Shown here: positions 32,000-38,922 of the stretch, piece by piece
Layout: every line of letters begins with the position of its first letter
Position numbering within the stretch: the first letter of the stretch is position 1
DNA from: CAZPFP01 sp964585895
GTDB lineage: Bacteria > Patescibacteriota > Microgenomatia > PFEM01 > JAHIFH01
Direction of reading: 5' to 3'
DNA: 43,121 nt
Assembly (NCBI GenBank): GCA_964585895.1
Contig: CAZPFP010000002.1
Location: 1-43,121 of the forward strand
Translations under genes and position numbers: made by a program
The notes under the pieces: model-generated
What the model was told of the DNA's origin: nothing
The model's input: the letters and a program-made list of their open reading frames with translations, nothing else
Databases searched by the model: none

Positions 32000-33107
32000 A
32001 TTTTTTAACAAATTCCTTTATTTCTTTTTTAAATCTTTCTTTAGAAAACTTTTTCGCTTGTTGACGGCAGTCTTCCGGTTTGTATTTTTTTGGTTTGAAT
32101 TTCTTCAACACTCCAACTAAACTCTCAACTGTTGGCTCATCAAAAAATTCTCCCGTTTTTCCTTCAATTACTGACTCCATCACCCCCCCTTGACGGAGAG
32201 CGATAACGGGCTTGCCATAGCTCATTGCTTCTACCGGGACAATGCCAAAATCCTCTTCTTCGGCAGGAAAGATAAAGGCCTGACAACCAACGTAAAGCCT
32301 GGTTAATTCTTTATCACTCACCTCACCTAAAAACTCAATTGTTGGACCGGCTATTTTTTTCAGTTCTTCCCCATAACCAGCGAACGGCTTACCATAAACC
32401 TTAAGAGGCAGCTTAAGCTGATTACAGGCTTCAATCGTCAAATCAATCCGCTTGGCTCGTCCAAGTCGCCCTCCCGCCAGAAAATAGTTTTCTCTTTCCT
32501 TTCCGCTCCGGGAACGGTTTGCTACCTGCAATTCGGGAAGTTCAACAGGCGGGTAAATTACTGTTGCTTTTTTCCGATAGAACTTTTCGATTCTGGCCGC
32601 CGTGTTTTTGGAATTGGCAATAAAATAATCAACTTTTTGGGCAGAGCGGAAGTCCACTAACCTCAAAAAATGATTGGCAATTTCGGCTGGAATCCGAATC
32701 CACCAATGTTTTTTCCATTCCCGCGCCGTGGGTAAACCATACAAGTAGCGGGGCGGAGTGTGACAATAACAAAGATGAGCACCCGGTTTAGTTTTAACCA
32801 GATTGGGATTATAGGCACCAGTGGCAGAGACAATGACGATATCATAGCCAGTCAGGTCTAACCGCTTGAAGAAGCAAGGAGCAATCAATCTCAAAGGACT
32901 AATCAGTTTATATATTAATGGTATCCATCTGGAAATAAGAGGACGAATATTCCACTTTTTTATCCTTTTCTGATGGGGACCAAGATAATTTGGAGCATAA
33001 ACCATGGTAAAAATTGGCGCCTTAGGCCAAATCTCGTGAAATACCTCCAAGACCCTCTCTGCCCCGCCGTATTCTTTGAGATAGTCATGAACTAAAGCGA
33101 CTTTCAT
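31992..33107 (-). CDS. Family 4 glycosyltransferase
   Basis: 371 residues, GT-B fold. N-terminal VHDYLKEYGGAERVLEVF, then a C-terminal nucleotide-sugar domain with FLAGGRLGRAKRIDLTIEAC, FLGEVSDKELTRLY and the EX7E-type motif PAEEEDFGIVPVEAMSYGKP. It transfers a sugar, often mannose, to a lipid or polysaccharide on the cytoplasmic face. ACAGGAG six nt before the ATG is a good ribosome binding site. Confidence 0.9.
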   Translation of the reverse strand: MKVALVHDYLKEYGGAERVLEVFHEIWPKAPIFTMVYAPNYLGPHQKRIKKWNIRPLISRWIPLIYKLISPLRLIAPCFFKRLDLTGYDIVIVSATGAYNPNLVKTKPGAHLCYCHTPPRYLYGLPTAREWKKHWWIRIPAEIANHFLRLVDFRSAQKVDYFIANSKNTAARIEKFYRKKATVIYPPVELPELQVANRSRSGKERENYFLAGGRLGRAKRIDLTIEACNQLKLPLKVYGKPFAGYGEELKKIAGPTIEFLGEVSDKELTRLYVGCQAFIFPAEEEDFGIVPVEAMSYGKPVIALRQGGVMESVIEGKTGEFFDEPTVESLVGVLKKFKPKKYKPEDCRQQAKKFSKERFKKEIKEFVKKYA

Positions 33108-33133
33108 TTCGAACTCCTGTGAGAAACAAGGTT

Positions 33134-33151
33134 CTCCCGAAATTTCGGGAG
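33134..33151. repeat. Perfect 18-bp palindrome
   Basis: CTCCCGAAATTTCGGGAG lies between the exonuclease stop and the GT4 gene. It has no following T-run on the minus strand, so it is not an ordinary terminator; it could be an operator, a processing site or a mobile palindrome. Confidence 0.6.
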
Positions 33152-33155
33152 GTTC

Positions 33156-34073
33156 TTATTTGAGCAACTCCATTTGTTGATGTTTATCTTTTTTCTTTTT
33201 TTCTTCAATCTCTACTCCCGGTAGTTTTTTTATCAAACTTTTAAACCCTAATTCTTGAAAAAGTTTAATTACCTCTTCTTGGTCATAATCATGGATCCGA
33301 CAGGCACGAAGATTAAGTTTAATAGGAACATTAGTAACAATCTCTGCCAACATTCTGGAAAGAGCGGCACTCTCGGCTCCATCGGCTAATTTTTTGGCAA
33401 TTTTTGGCTCAATCCTATTAAGATTACTATAGATAGTATCCAGGTCTTTATACTTGTTCAAAAGTTTAGGAGCCGTTTTTGGCCCAATTCCGGGTACGCC
33501 AGGGTAATTATCGGAAGCGTCGCCAATCAAGGCCTTATAATCAATAATTTGTTTGGGGGCAACTCCCATCTCTTCTCTAACTTTTTTCTGGTCATAAATA
33601 ATTGGTTCGGAAAAACCTCTTTTCGGGGCATAAAGTTTAACTCTTGGTCTGACTAACTGGAGCAAATCTTTATCACCGGTCACAATCATTGTTTCTATTT
33701 TTTTCTTGGCCGCCTGACTAGCCAAAGTGCCAATCACATCATCCGCCTCATAACCCTCAACTGTAAATATGGGGATATTTAGTGTTCTGACCACTTCAAA
33801 TACCCGCTCAATTTGGTCTTTTAGCTCGGCCTCCATTTTCGGTCTTTGGGCTTGATAGCCAATGAATTCCTTGTGTCTGAAAGTGGGTTTGGGCAAATCA
33901 AAGGCAACAGCAACGTACTCCGGATGAAGGTCTTTAAGAACGGAAAGAAGCATGCGGGTAAAACCATAAACCGCATTGACTATCTCGCCATGACGAGTGG
34001 TCAAAGTAGCAGGAAAAGCATAATAAGCACGGTGAATAATGGCGTGGCCATCAACAAGAACAAGGCGCTTCAT
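33156..34073 (-). CDS. Stand-alone 5'-3' exonuclease (PolA N-terminal type)
   Basis: 305 residues. LVDGHAIIHRAYYAFP, YEADDVIGTLA, VTGDKDLLQLV and GDASDNYPGVPGIGPKTA carry the acidic metal ligands and helix-three-turn-helix of the PolA 5' nuclease domain. The polymerase domain is absent; the tail is a charged stretch. It removes RNA primers and flaps. TGCTAAAAT ends 6 nt before the ATG, suggesting a leaderless message. Confidence 0.93.
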   Translation of the reverse strand: MKRLVLVDGHAIIHRAYYAFPATLTTRHGEIVNAVYGFTRMLLSVLKDLHPEYVAVAFDLPKPTFRHKEFIGYQAQRPKMEAELKDQIERVFEVVRTLNIPIFTVEGYEADDVIGTLASQAAKKKIETMIVTGDKDLLQLVRPRVKLYAPKRGFSEPIIYDQKKVREEMGVAPKQIIDYKALIGDASDNYPGVPGIGPKTAPKLLNKYKDLDTIYSNLNRIEPKIAKKLADGAESAALSRMLAEIVTNVPIKLNLRACRIHDYDQEEVIKLFQELGFKSLIKKLPGVEIEEKKKKDKHQQMELLK

Positions 34074-34079
34074 GAGGCT

Positions 34080-34088
34080 ATTTTAGCA
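34080..34088 (-). promoter_or_regulatory. Leaderless extended -10 promoter of the exonuclease gene
   Basis: TGCTAAAAT (34088-34080) lies 6 nt before the ATG at 34073. The -35 is weak. Confidence 0.5.
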
Positions 34089-34106
34089 TAATTAAGAAGG
34101 AATAAG

Positions 34107-34628
34107 TTATCTTGTTGGCCAATATTGAAAATCAAGTTGCAAACTTCTTCTTAATCGCCTTGTTGCTTTTTCCCAAATAGATTTGGGTTTAATATTTTTC
34201 AAATGCCAAGCCTCTCCTAGGACTACTTGAGAATCCTGGTATCTCTCAACAATTAACCAGACGCCATCATGACCAGTGGGAAATTGCCACTTCATTATAT
34301 CCCAATGAGATTCTTCTTTTATCCTATCAGGTTCTTTTTCCTTAATGGTTACTTCTATAACCTCCAAATATCTTTCCAGTTCTTCTTCTGTGTTCACCCC
34401 TAAAACTTCTCCAAGGACTGTTCTGAAAACTGTCTCTCTTTTATCTTTAGAAAAAGGTCCCTCACCTGTTGGTAAACGTAATGGAGGGGCCATTAATTTT
34501 TTTCCTCCGTCCCTGAAATCATATGCCAGAATCGTACACACAGAAGAATCACCTGAAATTACCTTTTCAACATTGTTTTGAAGCCACTCTAGTACTGGCT
34601 CTTTTATTCCTATGTCTCTTTCAACCAT
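34107..34628 (-). CDS. Hypothetical protein
   Basis: 173 residues, no membrane helix or signal. It contains VFRTVLGEVLGVNTEEELE, which recalls a Nudix box but has the catalytic Glu residues out of register, and a W-rich C-terminal half (WDIMKWQFPTGHDGVWLI). Family not recognised. The ATG directly follows a GC hairpin with T-run, and TATAAT lies at 34662-34657, so the short leader is mostly hairpin. Confidence 0.65.
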   Translation of the reverse strand: MVERDIGIKEPVLEWLQNNVEKVISGDSSVCTILAYDFRDGGKKLMAPPLRLPTGEGPFSKDKRETVFRTVLGEVLGVNTEEELERYLEVIEVTIKEKEPDRIKEESHWDIMKWQFPTGHDGVWLIVERYQDSQVVLGEAWHLKNIKPKSIWEKATRRLRRSLQLDFQYWPTR

Positions 34629-34629
34629 A

Positions 34630-34662
34630 AAAAATACCCTTCCGGGCAGCAGGTTTATTATA
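34630..34662 (-). promoter_or_regulatory. TATAAT plus hairpin leader before the orphan gene
   Basis: TATAAT at 34662-34657 follows the ftsH stop. GCCC and GGGT then pair across GGAA, followed by TATTTTTT and the ATG. It may act as ftsH terminator and as a 5' stabilising or attenuating hairpin. Confidence 0.4.
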
Positions 34663-34671
34663 GCCTTCCTG

Positions 34672-36537
34672 TCAATTGGTTCCTATTTTTTTCTTACCAA
34701 TCAATTTCTCAAACTCCTCTTCATCGATCGTTTCCTGCTCAAGCAGTTTTTTGGCAATTATATCTAGTTTCTTTTTATTCTTCTTAAGAACCGCCACCGC
34801 TTCTTTATAACCTTCGTCAACAATCCGTTTGATTTCTCTATCAACCTTAGCTTGCGTTTCTGGGCTAATCTCCGTGGGTTGAACCCAGGTTCGTCCATAT
34901 TCAGTCGCTTCAAGTTGAGGACCAAGATAAACCGGACCCAATTCACTCATCCCAAAATCAACCACCATACTTCGGGCGATTCTCGTCGCCTTGTCAATGT
35001 CTGAAGCGGCTCCAGCGGTAAACTCATTAAAAATCATTTCCTCCGCCGCCCGACCGCCAAGTAAAGAGGTAATTGTCTCTAAAAGATGGGATTTTGTCTC
35101 AGTATAACGGTCTTTTTTCGGAGGAATCAGAGTAAAGCCCATGGCTATCCCTCGAGAAACAATCGAAACCCGATGAACTGGGTCCATCTGAGGCAACATA
35201 TGAGTGACAATGGCATGACCGGCTTCATGATAAGCGGTCATTTTTTTCTCTTCGTCTGATTGGAGTCGCTTTTTTTCAGGCCCGAGTTTAACCTTAGTGG
35301 CTGCTTCTTCGATATCATCCATATCAATTATTTTTTTGCTATACCGAGCGGCTAAAATGGCGGCTTCATTCAACATATTTTCAATATCGGCTCCGGAAAA
35401 ACCCACTGTCCTCTTAGCCACTCTTTGCCAAGAAACTCCTTTAACAAACGGTTTACCCCGAGCATGGATTTTGATAATTGCTTCTCTATCTTCAATATCC
35501 GGCATATCTAAAACAATCCGGCGGTCAAACCTACCCGGTCTGGTTAAAGCCGGGTCAAGAAGGTCTGGTCTATTGGTCGCGGAAAGAACGATGACGTTGT
35601 CATTGGGAGTAAAACCATCCATCTCTACTAACATTTGATTTAAAGTCTGTTCTTGTTCGCCATGACCGCCCGCAAAACCGCCTAAACCCCGATGCCGCCC
35701 GATACTCTCAATTTCATCAATAAAAATAATAGAAGGGGCGGCTTTTTTGGCTGTTTCGAAGAGATCACGCATTCTGGCAGAGCCAACTCCGACCAACATT
35801 TCCATAAACTCTGAGCCCGCCATGGAAAAGAAGGGCACTTTAGCTTCACCGGCTATTGCTCTTGCTAATAAAGTTTTTCCTGTCCCCGCTGGACCCACTA
35901 ACAAAACTCCTTTAGGTGTTCGGGCTCCTAAACGGCGATACTTCCCCGGGTGTTTTAAGAAATCAACAATTTCTTCTAGTTCTTTTTTAGCTTCCTCCAC
36001 TCCGGCCACATCATCAAAACTGATTGGTTGTCTGCCTTTGGCAAAAAGTTTAGCTCGAGAACGCCCAAAAGAAAAAATAGAATCTTGGGCTCCCCGAGCC
36101 TGGCGAAAGATAAAGAAGAAAAACAAAATCATTAAGCCAAGGGGCAAAAGAGTGGCCAGAATCTCCACCCAAGCTTTAGAAAAACTGGTGTCTTTAATCT
36201 TTATTTCAACCTCCTCTGGTTTAATCCCCTCTCGCTGGAGAATCTCAGTGAAACTGACCCCAGGTTCCTTGCGTGAAGTTAGAATCTTATCCTCTTCATA
36301 TTTAATATTAAGCTGGTCATCAACTACTTCAATCTCCTTAACTCTATCTTGCTTAATATCACTCATTACTTGGGAAAGAGGAACTTCCTCAGTCTCAGTA
36401 GTTTCACCGCGAAATGAAAACAAAAAAGAGGTAATAATGGCAATTATTAATCCCCAAAAAAGGACGTTTTTGAGATTCAACTTTAGTTTAAATTCAAATT
36501 TTTTATCCGGTTTAAAAAAGATTTTCCTGGGCATCAT
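34672..36537 (-). CDS. ftsH: Membrane-bound ATP-dependent zinc protease FtsH
   Basis: 621 residues. Two membrane helices (about 24-42 and 123-146) flank a small outer domain. The AAA module has GPAGTGKTLLARAIAG (Walker A), IIFIDEIESIG (Walker B) and ATNRPDLLDPALTRPGRFDR, and the protease has HEAGH with the third ligand Asp in the AASDIDKA region. The pore loop reads FMEMLVGVG rather than the common FVEMFVGVG. It degrades misfolded membrane proteins and regulators. The start overlaps the GNAT stop by 1 nt. Confidence 0.97.
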   Translation of the reverse strand: MMPRKIFFKPDKKFEFKLKLNLKNVLFWGLIIAIITSFLFSFRGETTETEEVPLSQVMSDIKQDRVKEIEVVDDQLNIKYEEDKILTSRKEPGVSFTEILQREGIKPEEVEIKIKDTSFSKAWVEILATLLPLGLMILFFFFIFRQARGAQDSIFSFGRSRAKLFAKGRQPISFDDVAGVEEAKKELEEIVDFLKHPGKYRRLGARTPKGVLLVGPAGTGKTLLARAIAGEAKVPFFSMAGSEFMEMLVGVGSARMRDLFETAKKAAPSIIFIDEIESIGRHRGLGGFAGGHGEQEQTLNQMLVEMDGFTPNDNVIVLSATNRPDLLDPALTRPGRFDRRIVLDMPDIEDREAIIKIHARGKPFVKGVSWQRVAKRTVGFSGADIENMLNEAAILAARYSKKIIDMDDIEEAATKVKLGPEKKRLQSDEEKKMTAYHEAGHAIVTHMLPQMDPVHRVSIVSRGIAMGFTLIPPKKDRYTETKSHLLETITSLLGGRAAEEMIFNEFTAGAASDIDKATRIARSMVVDFGMSELGPVYLGPQLEATEYGRTWVQPTEISPETQAKVDREIKRIVDEGYKEAVAVLKKNKKKLDIIAKKLLEQETIDEEEFEKLIGKKKIGTN

Positions 36538-37112
36538 TACTTTATTTTCTTACGCATCACAACATTATTATGACGAATAATTTTTTTCCTAGAGTCCGTT
36601 TTAAAAACAGATTCAAAGCCCAATCCTTTCCAAAGAGCTACCGAACCACAAGGGGTTTGATTGAGCGACCTTGGCTTTTCTACCGGATAGACATCAACCG
36701 TTCTGACTCCACGCCGCTTGAGATCGCGAAGAACATTCCTAATCAACCGCTTGGCTAAGCCTTTACCTCGATAATTAGTATCAACGGCAATACAGGTAAT
36801 ACACCAACCATTACGGGGAATCGGGGCGGTATCCTGATAAAAAATTCTCACCGTTTCAAATTCACTAATCGGTCCAAATTGAATATAGCCAACGGATTTT
36901 TGGCGCTTACCCCAAAGAAAAAGCTTACCCAAACTGCCCTCATATTTCTTAGCCCCTCTTACAAACCATTTTTTCTTTTGATTGACTAGATCGAGCTTGC
37001 CATCCATTTTGCACATCCAATAAAAACATTCTTGACAATTATAACGACGGTCAGCTGGGCGAGGAATTTGATCGAAGTTTTTAGCGTCAATGTCAACAAT
37101 TTTTACTTCCAC
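36537..37112 (-). CDS. GNAT-family acetyltransferase
   Basis: 191 residues. CIAVDTNYRGKGLAKRLIRN is the acetyl-CoA binding motif (RGKGLA), followed by the usual strand and WKGLGFESV. The N-terminus has a Cys cluster (YNCQECFYWMC) that could bind metal. Substrate unknown. GTG start with TGGTAAAAT ending 6 nt upstream (37119), so probably leaderless; ftsH follows in the same operon. Confidence 0.85.
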   Translation of the reverse strand: MEVKIVDIDAKNFDQIPRPADRRYNCQECFYWMCKMDGKLDLVNQKKKWFVRGAKKYEGSLGKLFLWGKRQKSVGYIQFGPISEFETVRIFYQDTAPIPRNGWCITCIAVDTNYRGKGLAKRLIRNVLRDLKRRGVRTVDVYPVEKPRSLNQTPCGSVALWKGLGFESVFKTDSRKKIIRHNNVVMRKKIK

Positions 37113-37118
37113 AAGGTG

Positions 37119-37127
37119 ATTTTACCA
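37119..37127 (-). promoter_or_regulatory. Leaderless extended -10 promoter of GNAT-ftsH
   Basis: TGGTAAAAT (37127-37119) lies 6 nt before GTG at 37112; TGGAAA sits 17 nt upstream of the -10 as a weak -35. Confidence 0.5.
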
Positions 37128-37156
37128 AATTTTAAGCTTGTTTTCCAGAAGGAGAA

Positions 37157-37486
37157 CTATCTTATAATCGCTCCCGGAGGCAGGTCAGGAGCAGGAACAA
37201 GCACCGCTTTGTTTTCGACTTCGGCACATAAAATCATTCCCTGGCTTTCCTCACCCATCATTTTCTTTGGTTCGAGATTGGTGACAAAGATAAAGTTTTT
37301 GTTGATTAAATCCTCCGGCTGATACCACTCCGCAATTCCCGCCAAAATTGTTCTTGGCTCTTTTTCCCCCAAATCAACTTTCATTTTAATTAGACTATGG
37401 CTTTCAGCAATTTTTTCGGCTTCCAAAACTTTACCAATACGTAAATCTAAACGCTGGAATTCGGAAAAAGAGATAAGATTACTCAT
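37157..37486 (-). CDS. Stand-alone tRNA-binding domain protein (MetRS C-terminal/EMAPII-like)
   Basis: 109 residues comprising one OB-fold tRNA-binding domain: FQRLDLRIGKVLEAEKI, then LGEKEPRTILAGIAEWY, VTNLEPKKMMGEESQGMILCA and the closing VLVPAPDLPPGAII. This is the MetRS beta / CsaA-like module as a free protein. It could deliver tRNA to a synthetase. The start overlaps the trpS stop by 4 nt, so it is produced together with TrpRS, which suggests a helper role for TrpRS or general tRNA binding (inference). Confidence 0.9.
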   Translation of the reverse strand: MSNLISFSEFQRLDLRIGKVLEAEKIAESHSLIKMKVDLGEKEPRTILAGIAEWYQPEDLINKNFIFVTNLEPKKMMGEESQGMILCAEVENKAVLVPAPDLPPGAIIR

Positions 37487-38466
37487 AATAACCCCATTGC
37501 TTCCTTAGCTTCCTGAAGGGTTTGTTTAGCGATTTTCGAACAATATTTTCGCCCTTCCTCAAGAATTTTATCAACCTCTTCAGGGCGCCCTTCATAATAT
37601 TTCCTTCTTTTTTGGATTGGTTTTAATTCTTTATAAATGGCTTCAGCTAATTTATCCTTCAACTCAATATACTTAATTCCCTTACCCAAATATTGTCTCT
37701 CATATGACTGACGAGCTTTCCTACCCATAAATAATTCCACTAGCTTTAGTAAATTAGCCGCTCCGCCTTCTTTAGGAACTTCTCCCCCTTTACCAGTATC
37801 AGTTCGGGCTTTGGTTAACCTTGCTTTAATCGTTTTTAAATCATCAGTCAAAAGAATATGGCTACCTTCAATTGTTTTACTCATCTTTCCTTCTCCAGTT
37901 AAAGAAGGAATATATTCACCTTTAGTGGCAAATCTCTGCGGTTCAGGAAAAATAGGTTTAAACATCCGGTTAAACTTCCGGGCAATTTCCCTCGTCAATT
38001 CCAAATGGGGCTCCTGGTCAACCCCTACAGGCACTAACCCTGCTTTATAAATAAGGATGTCTGCCGCCATCAAGACCGGATAATATAAAAGTCCAAAATT
38101 AACATACTTGGGAAATTGGAGTTTTTTATCCTTATAAGTAGGCAGTTGTTCTAGTCGGGAAACCGGGTAAATTGTCCCAAAAAGATAAGCCAGCTCAACA
38201 TGCTCCGGTACTTGAGATTGAATCATTAAATGACATTTCTTAGGGTCTAAACCGGCACCAAGATAATCTAAAACCACTTCATGAACATCCTGCTGAAGGG
38301 TTTTAGGGTCATAGGGAGTGGTGATGCCATGTAAATCAACCACACCATAAATGCAGTCTAAATCTCCCTTCTCTTGAAGGGCAATGTAGCCTTTAATCCC
38401 GCCGAGATAATTGCCTAAATGCAATCTCCCGGTCGGTCTGGAACCTGAATAAACTCGTTTTTTCAT
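37483..38466 (-). CDS. trpS: Tryptophanyl-tRNA synthetase
   Basis: 327 residues, typical length. The class I signatures are PTGRLHLGNYLGG (HIGH-like, residues 11-23) and LTGEGKMSKT (KMSKS). The ATG at 38466 gives the expected N-terminus KKRVYSGSRPTG. Only one nucleotide separates it from the encoded CCA of tRNA-Trp, so no room exists for a Shine-Dalgarno outside the tRNA; after 3' processing the message would begin at or next to ATG. Expression seems governed by the attenuator at 38552-38668. Confidence 0.97.
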   Translation of the reverse strand: MKKRVYSGSRPTGRLHLGNYLGGIKGYIALQEKGDLDCIYGVVDLHGITTPYDPKTLQQDVHEVVLDYLGAGLDPKKCHLMIQSQVPEHVELAYLFGTIYPVSRLEQLPTYKDKKLQFPKYVNFGLLYYPVLMAADILIYKAGLVPVGVDQEPHLELTREIARKFNRMFKPIFPEPQRFATKGEYIPSLTGEGKMSKTIEGSHILLTDDLKTIKARLTKARTDTGKGGEVPKEGGAANLLKLVELFMGRKARQSYERQYLGKGIKYIELKDKLAEAIYKELKPIQKRRKYYEGRPEEVDKILEEGRKYCSKIAKQTLQEAKEAMGLL

Positions 38467-38467
38467 C

Positions 38468-38542
38468 TGGCAGGCCCGCCAGGGCTCGAACCTGGAATAA
38501 GGGTTTTGGAGACCCTCGTGATTCCAATTTCACCACGGGCCT
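38468..38542 (-). tRNA. tRNA-Trp (CCA anticodon), CCA end encoded
   Basis: Acceptor arms AGGCCCG/CGGGCCT, D-stem GTGA/TCAC, anticodon arm AGGGT CTCCAAA ACCCT (anticodon CCA), T-arm CCAGG TTCGAGC CCTGG, discriminator G and encoded CCA ending at 38468. The tRNA body is 72 nt. It lies between the attenuator and trpS on the same strand. Confidence 0.96.
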
Positions 38543-38551
38543 ATTTCCACT

Positions 38552-38578
38552 AAAAAACTCGCCGCCGCTCGGCGAGTT
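38552..38578 (-). terminator. Attenuator terminator before tRNA-Trp/trpS
   Basis: AACTCGCCG (38578-38570) pairs perfectly with CGGCGAGTT (38564-38556) across a 5-nt loop, followed by a run of six T (38557-38552). It lies 9 nt before the 5' end of tRNA-Trp. Confidence 0.85.
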
Positions 38579-38595
38579 AACTTTTAATCCACGCA

Positions 38596-38604
38596 AACTC
38601 TCCG
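38596..38604 (-). promoter_or_regulatory. Antiterminator arm of the trp attenuator
   Basis: CGGAGAGTT differs from the terminator 3' arm CGGCGAGTT at one base and can pair with the 5' arm AACTCGCCG (8 of 9 pairs). It begins 4 nt after the leader-peptide stop codon, inside the footprint of a ribosome waiting there. Confidence 0.7.
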
Positions 38605-38608
38605 GCGG

Positions 38609-38668
38609 TTATTTACCGGTTAGTTTACCCCACCAAGAAAGAATTGTTTCCTTGATTTTTTCTAGCAT
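38609..38668 (-). CDS. Tryptophan leader peptide (19 residues, tandem Trp codons)
   Basis: The peptide is MLEKIKETILSWWGKLTGK. Two adjacent TGG codons are 12 and 13, about 25 nt before the antiterminator arm. The ATG lies 7 nt after a TAAAAT -10, so it is a leaderless ORF. The layout (promoter, Trp-rich short ORF, alternative hairpins, then Trp genes) matches ribosome-mediated attenuators such as trpL, although the regulated genes here are tRNA-Trp and trpS rather than biosynthesis. It is far below usual gene-finder length. Confidence 0.82.
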   Translation of the reverse strand: MLEKIKETILSWWGKLTGK

Positions 38669-38675
38669 TGGGGAT

Positions 38676-38704
38676 ATTTTAACTCAGTTGAGAATTGGTG
38701 TCAA
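38676..38704 (-). promoter_or_regulatory. Promoter of the trp leader-tRNA-Trp-trpS operon
   Basis: TTGACA (38704-38699), exactly 17 nt, TAAAAT (38681-38676), then 7 nt to the leader ATG. It overlaps the divergent promoter at 38688-38716. Confidence 0.8.
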
Positions 38705-38716
38705 GTATGATAAAAT
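38688..38716 (+). promoter_or_regulatory. Promoter of the CAU tRNA genes
   Basis: TTGAGA (38688-38693), 17 nt, TAAAAT (38711-38716). Transcription would start about 5 nt before the tRNA at 38728. It is interleaved with the opposite promoter of the trp operon. Confidence 0.65.
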
Positions 38717-38727
38717 TGCAGGCAACG

Positions 38728-38797
38728 TGCGGGGTAGTGTACGGTGGCACGTGAGGCTCATAATCTCACAGATCAGGTTCAACCCCTGACCCCGCAA
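38728..38797 (+). tRNA. tRNA with CAU anticodon (first copy)
   Basis: Acceptor TGCGGGG/CCCCGCA, anticodon arm TGAGG CTCATAA TCTCA, T-arm TCAGG TTCAACC CCTGA, discriminator A. It is 70 nt with a short D-arm. The acceptor resembles initiator tRNA except that U1 pairs with A72 and the three G-C pairs of the initiator anticodon stem are missing. Met is most likely; initiator versus elongator is unresolved. Confidence 0.85.
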
Positions 38798-38922
38798 CAC
38801 ATTCGACTCGCCCTTTCGGGCTCGCTCAGTGTTGTCCTGAGCCACTCGGTCCTGAGCGGTTCGACAGTCCTGAGCTCACCGTCGAAGGACTCGTGGCCGA
38901 AGGGTTTGTCGAAAGGCAACCA
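38798..38922 (+). repeat. TCCTGAGC / GTCGAAGG repeat cluster
   Basis: TCCTGAGC occurs at 38835, 38850 and 38868, with complementary-type GTCGAA elements after it (GTTCGAC, GTCGAAGGAC, GTCGAAAGG). AGTCCT and AGGACT flank one unit. This is a foldable dispersed-repeat type, placed between two tRNA genes. Confidence 0.65.

Noticed and set aside
34107..34628. Nudix hydrolase assignment for the orphan
   Set aside because: The Nudix-like stretch lacks the REXXEE glutamates in register.
35747..36580. 277-codon plus-strand open frame
   Set aside because: Antisense shadow of ftsH, whose motifs are unambiguous.
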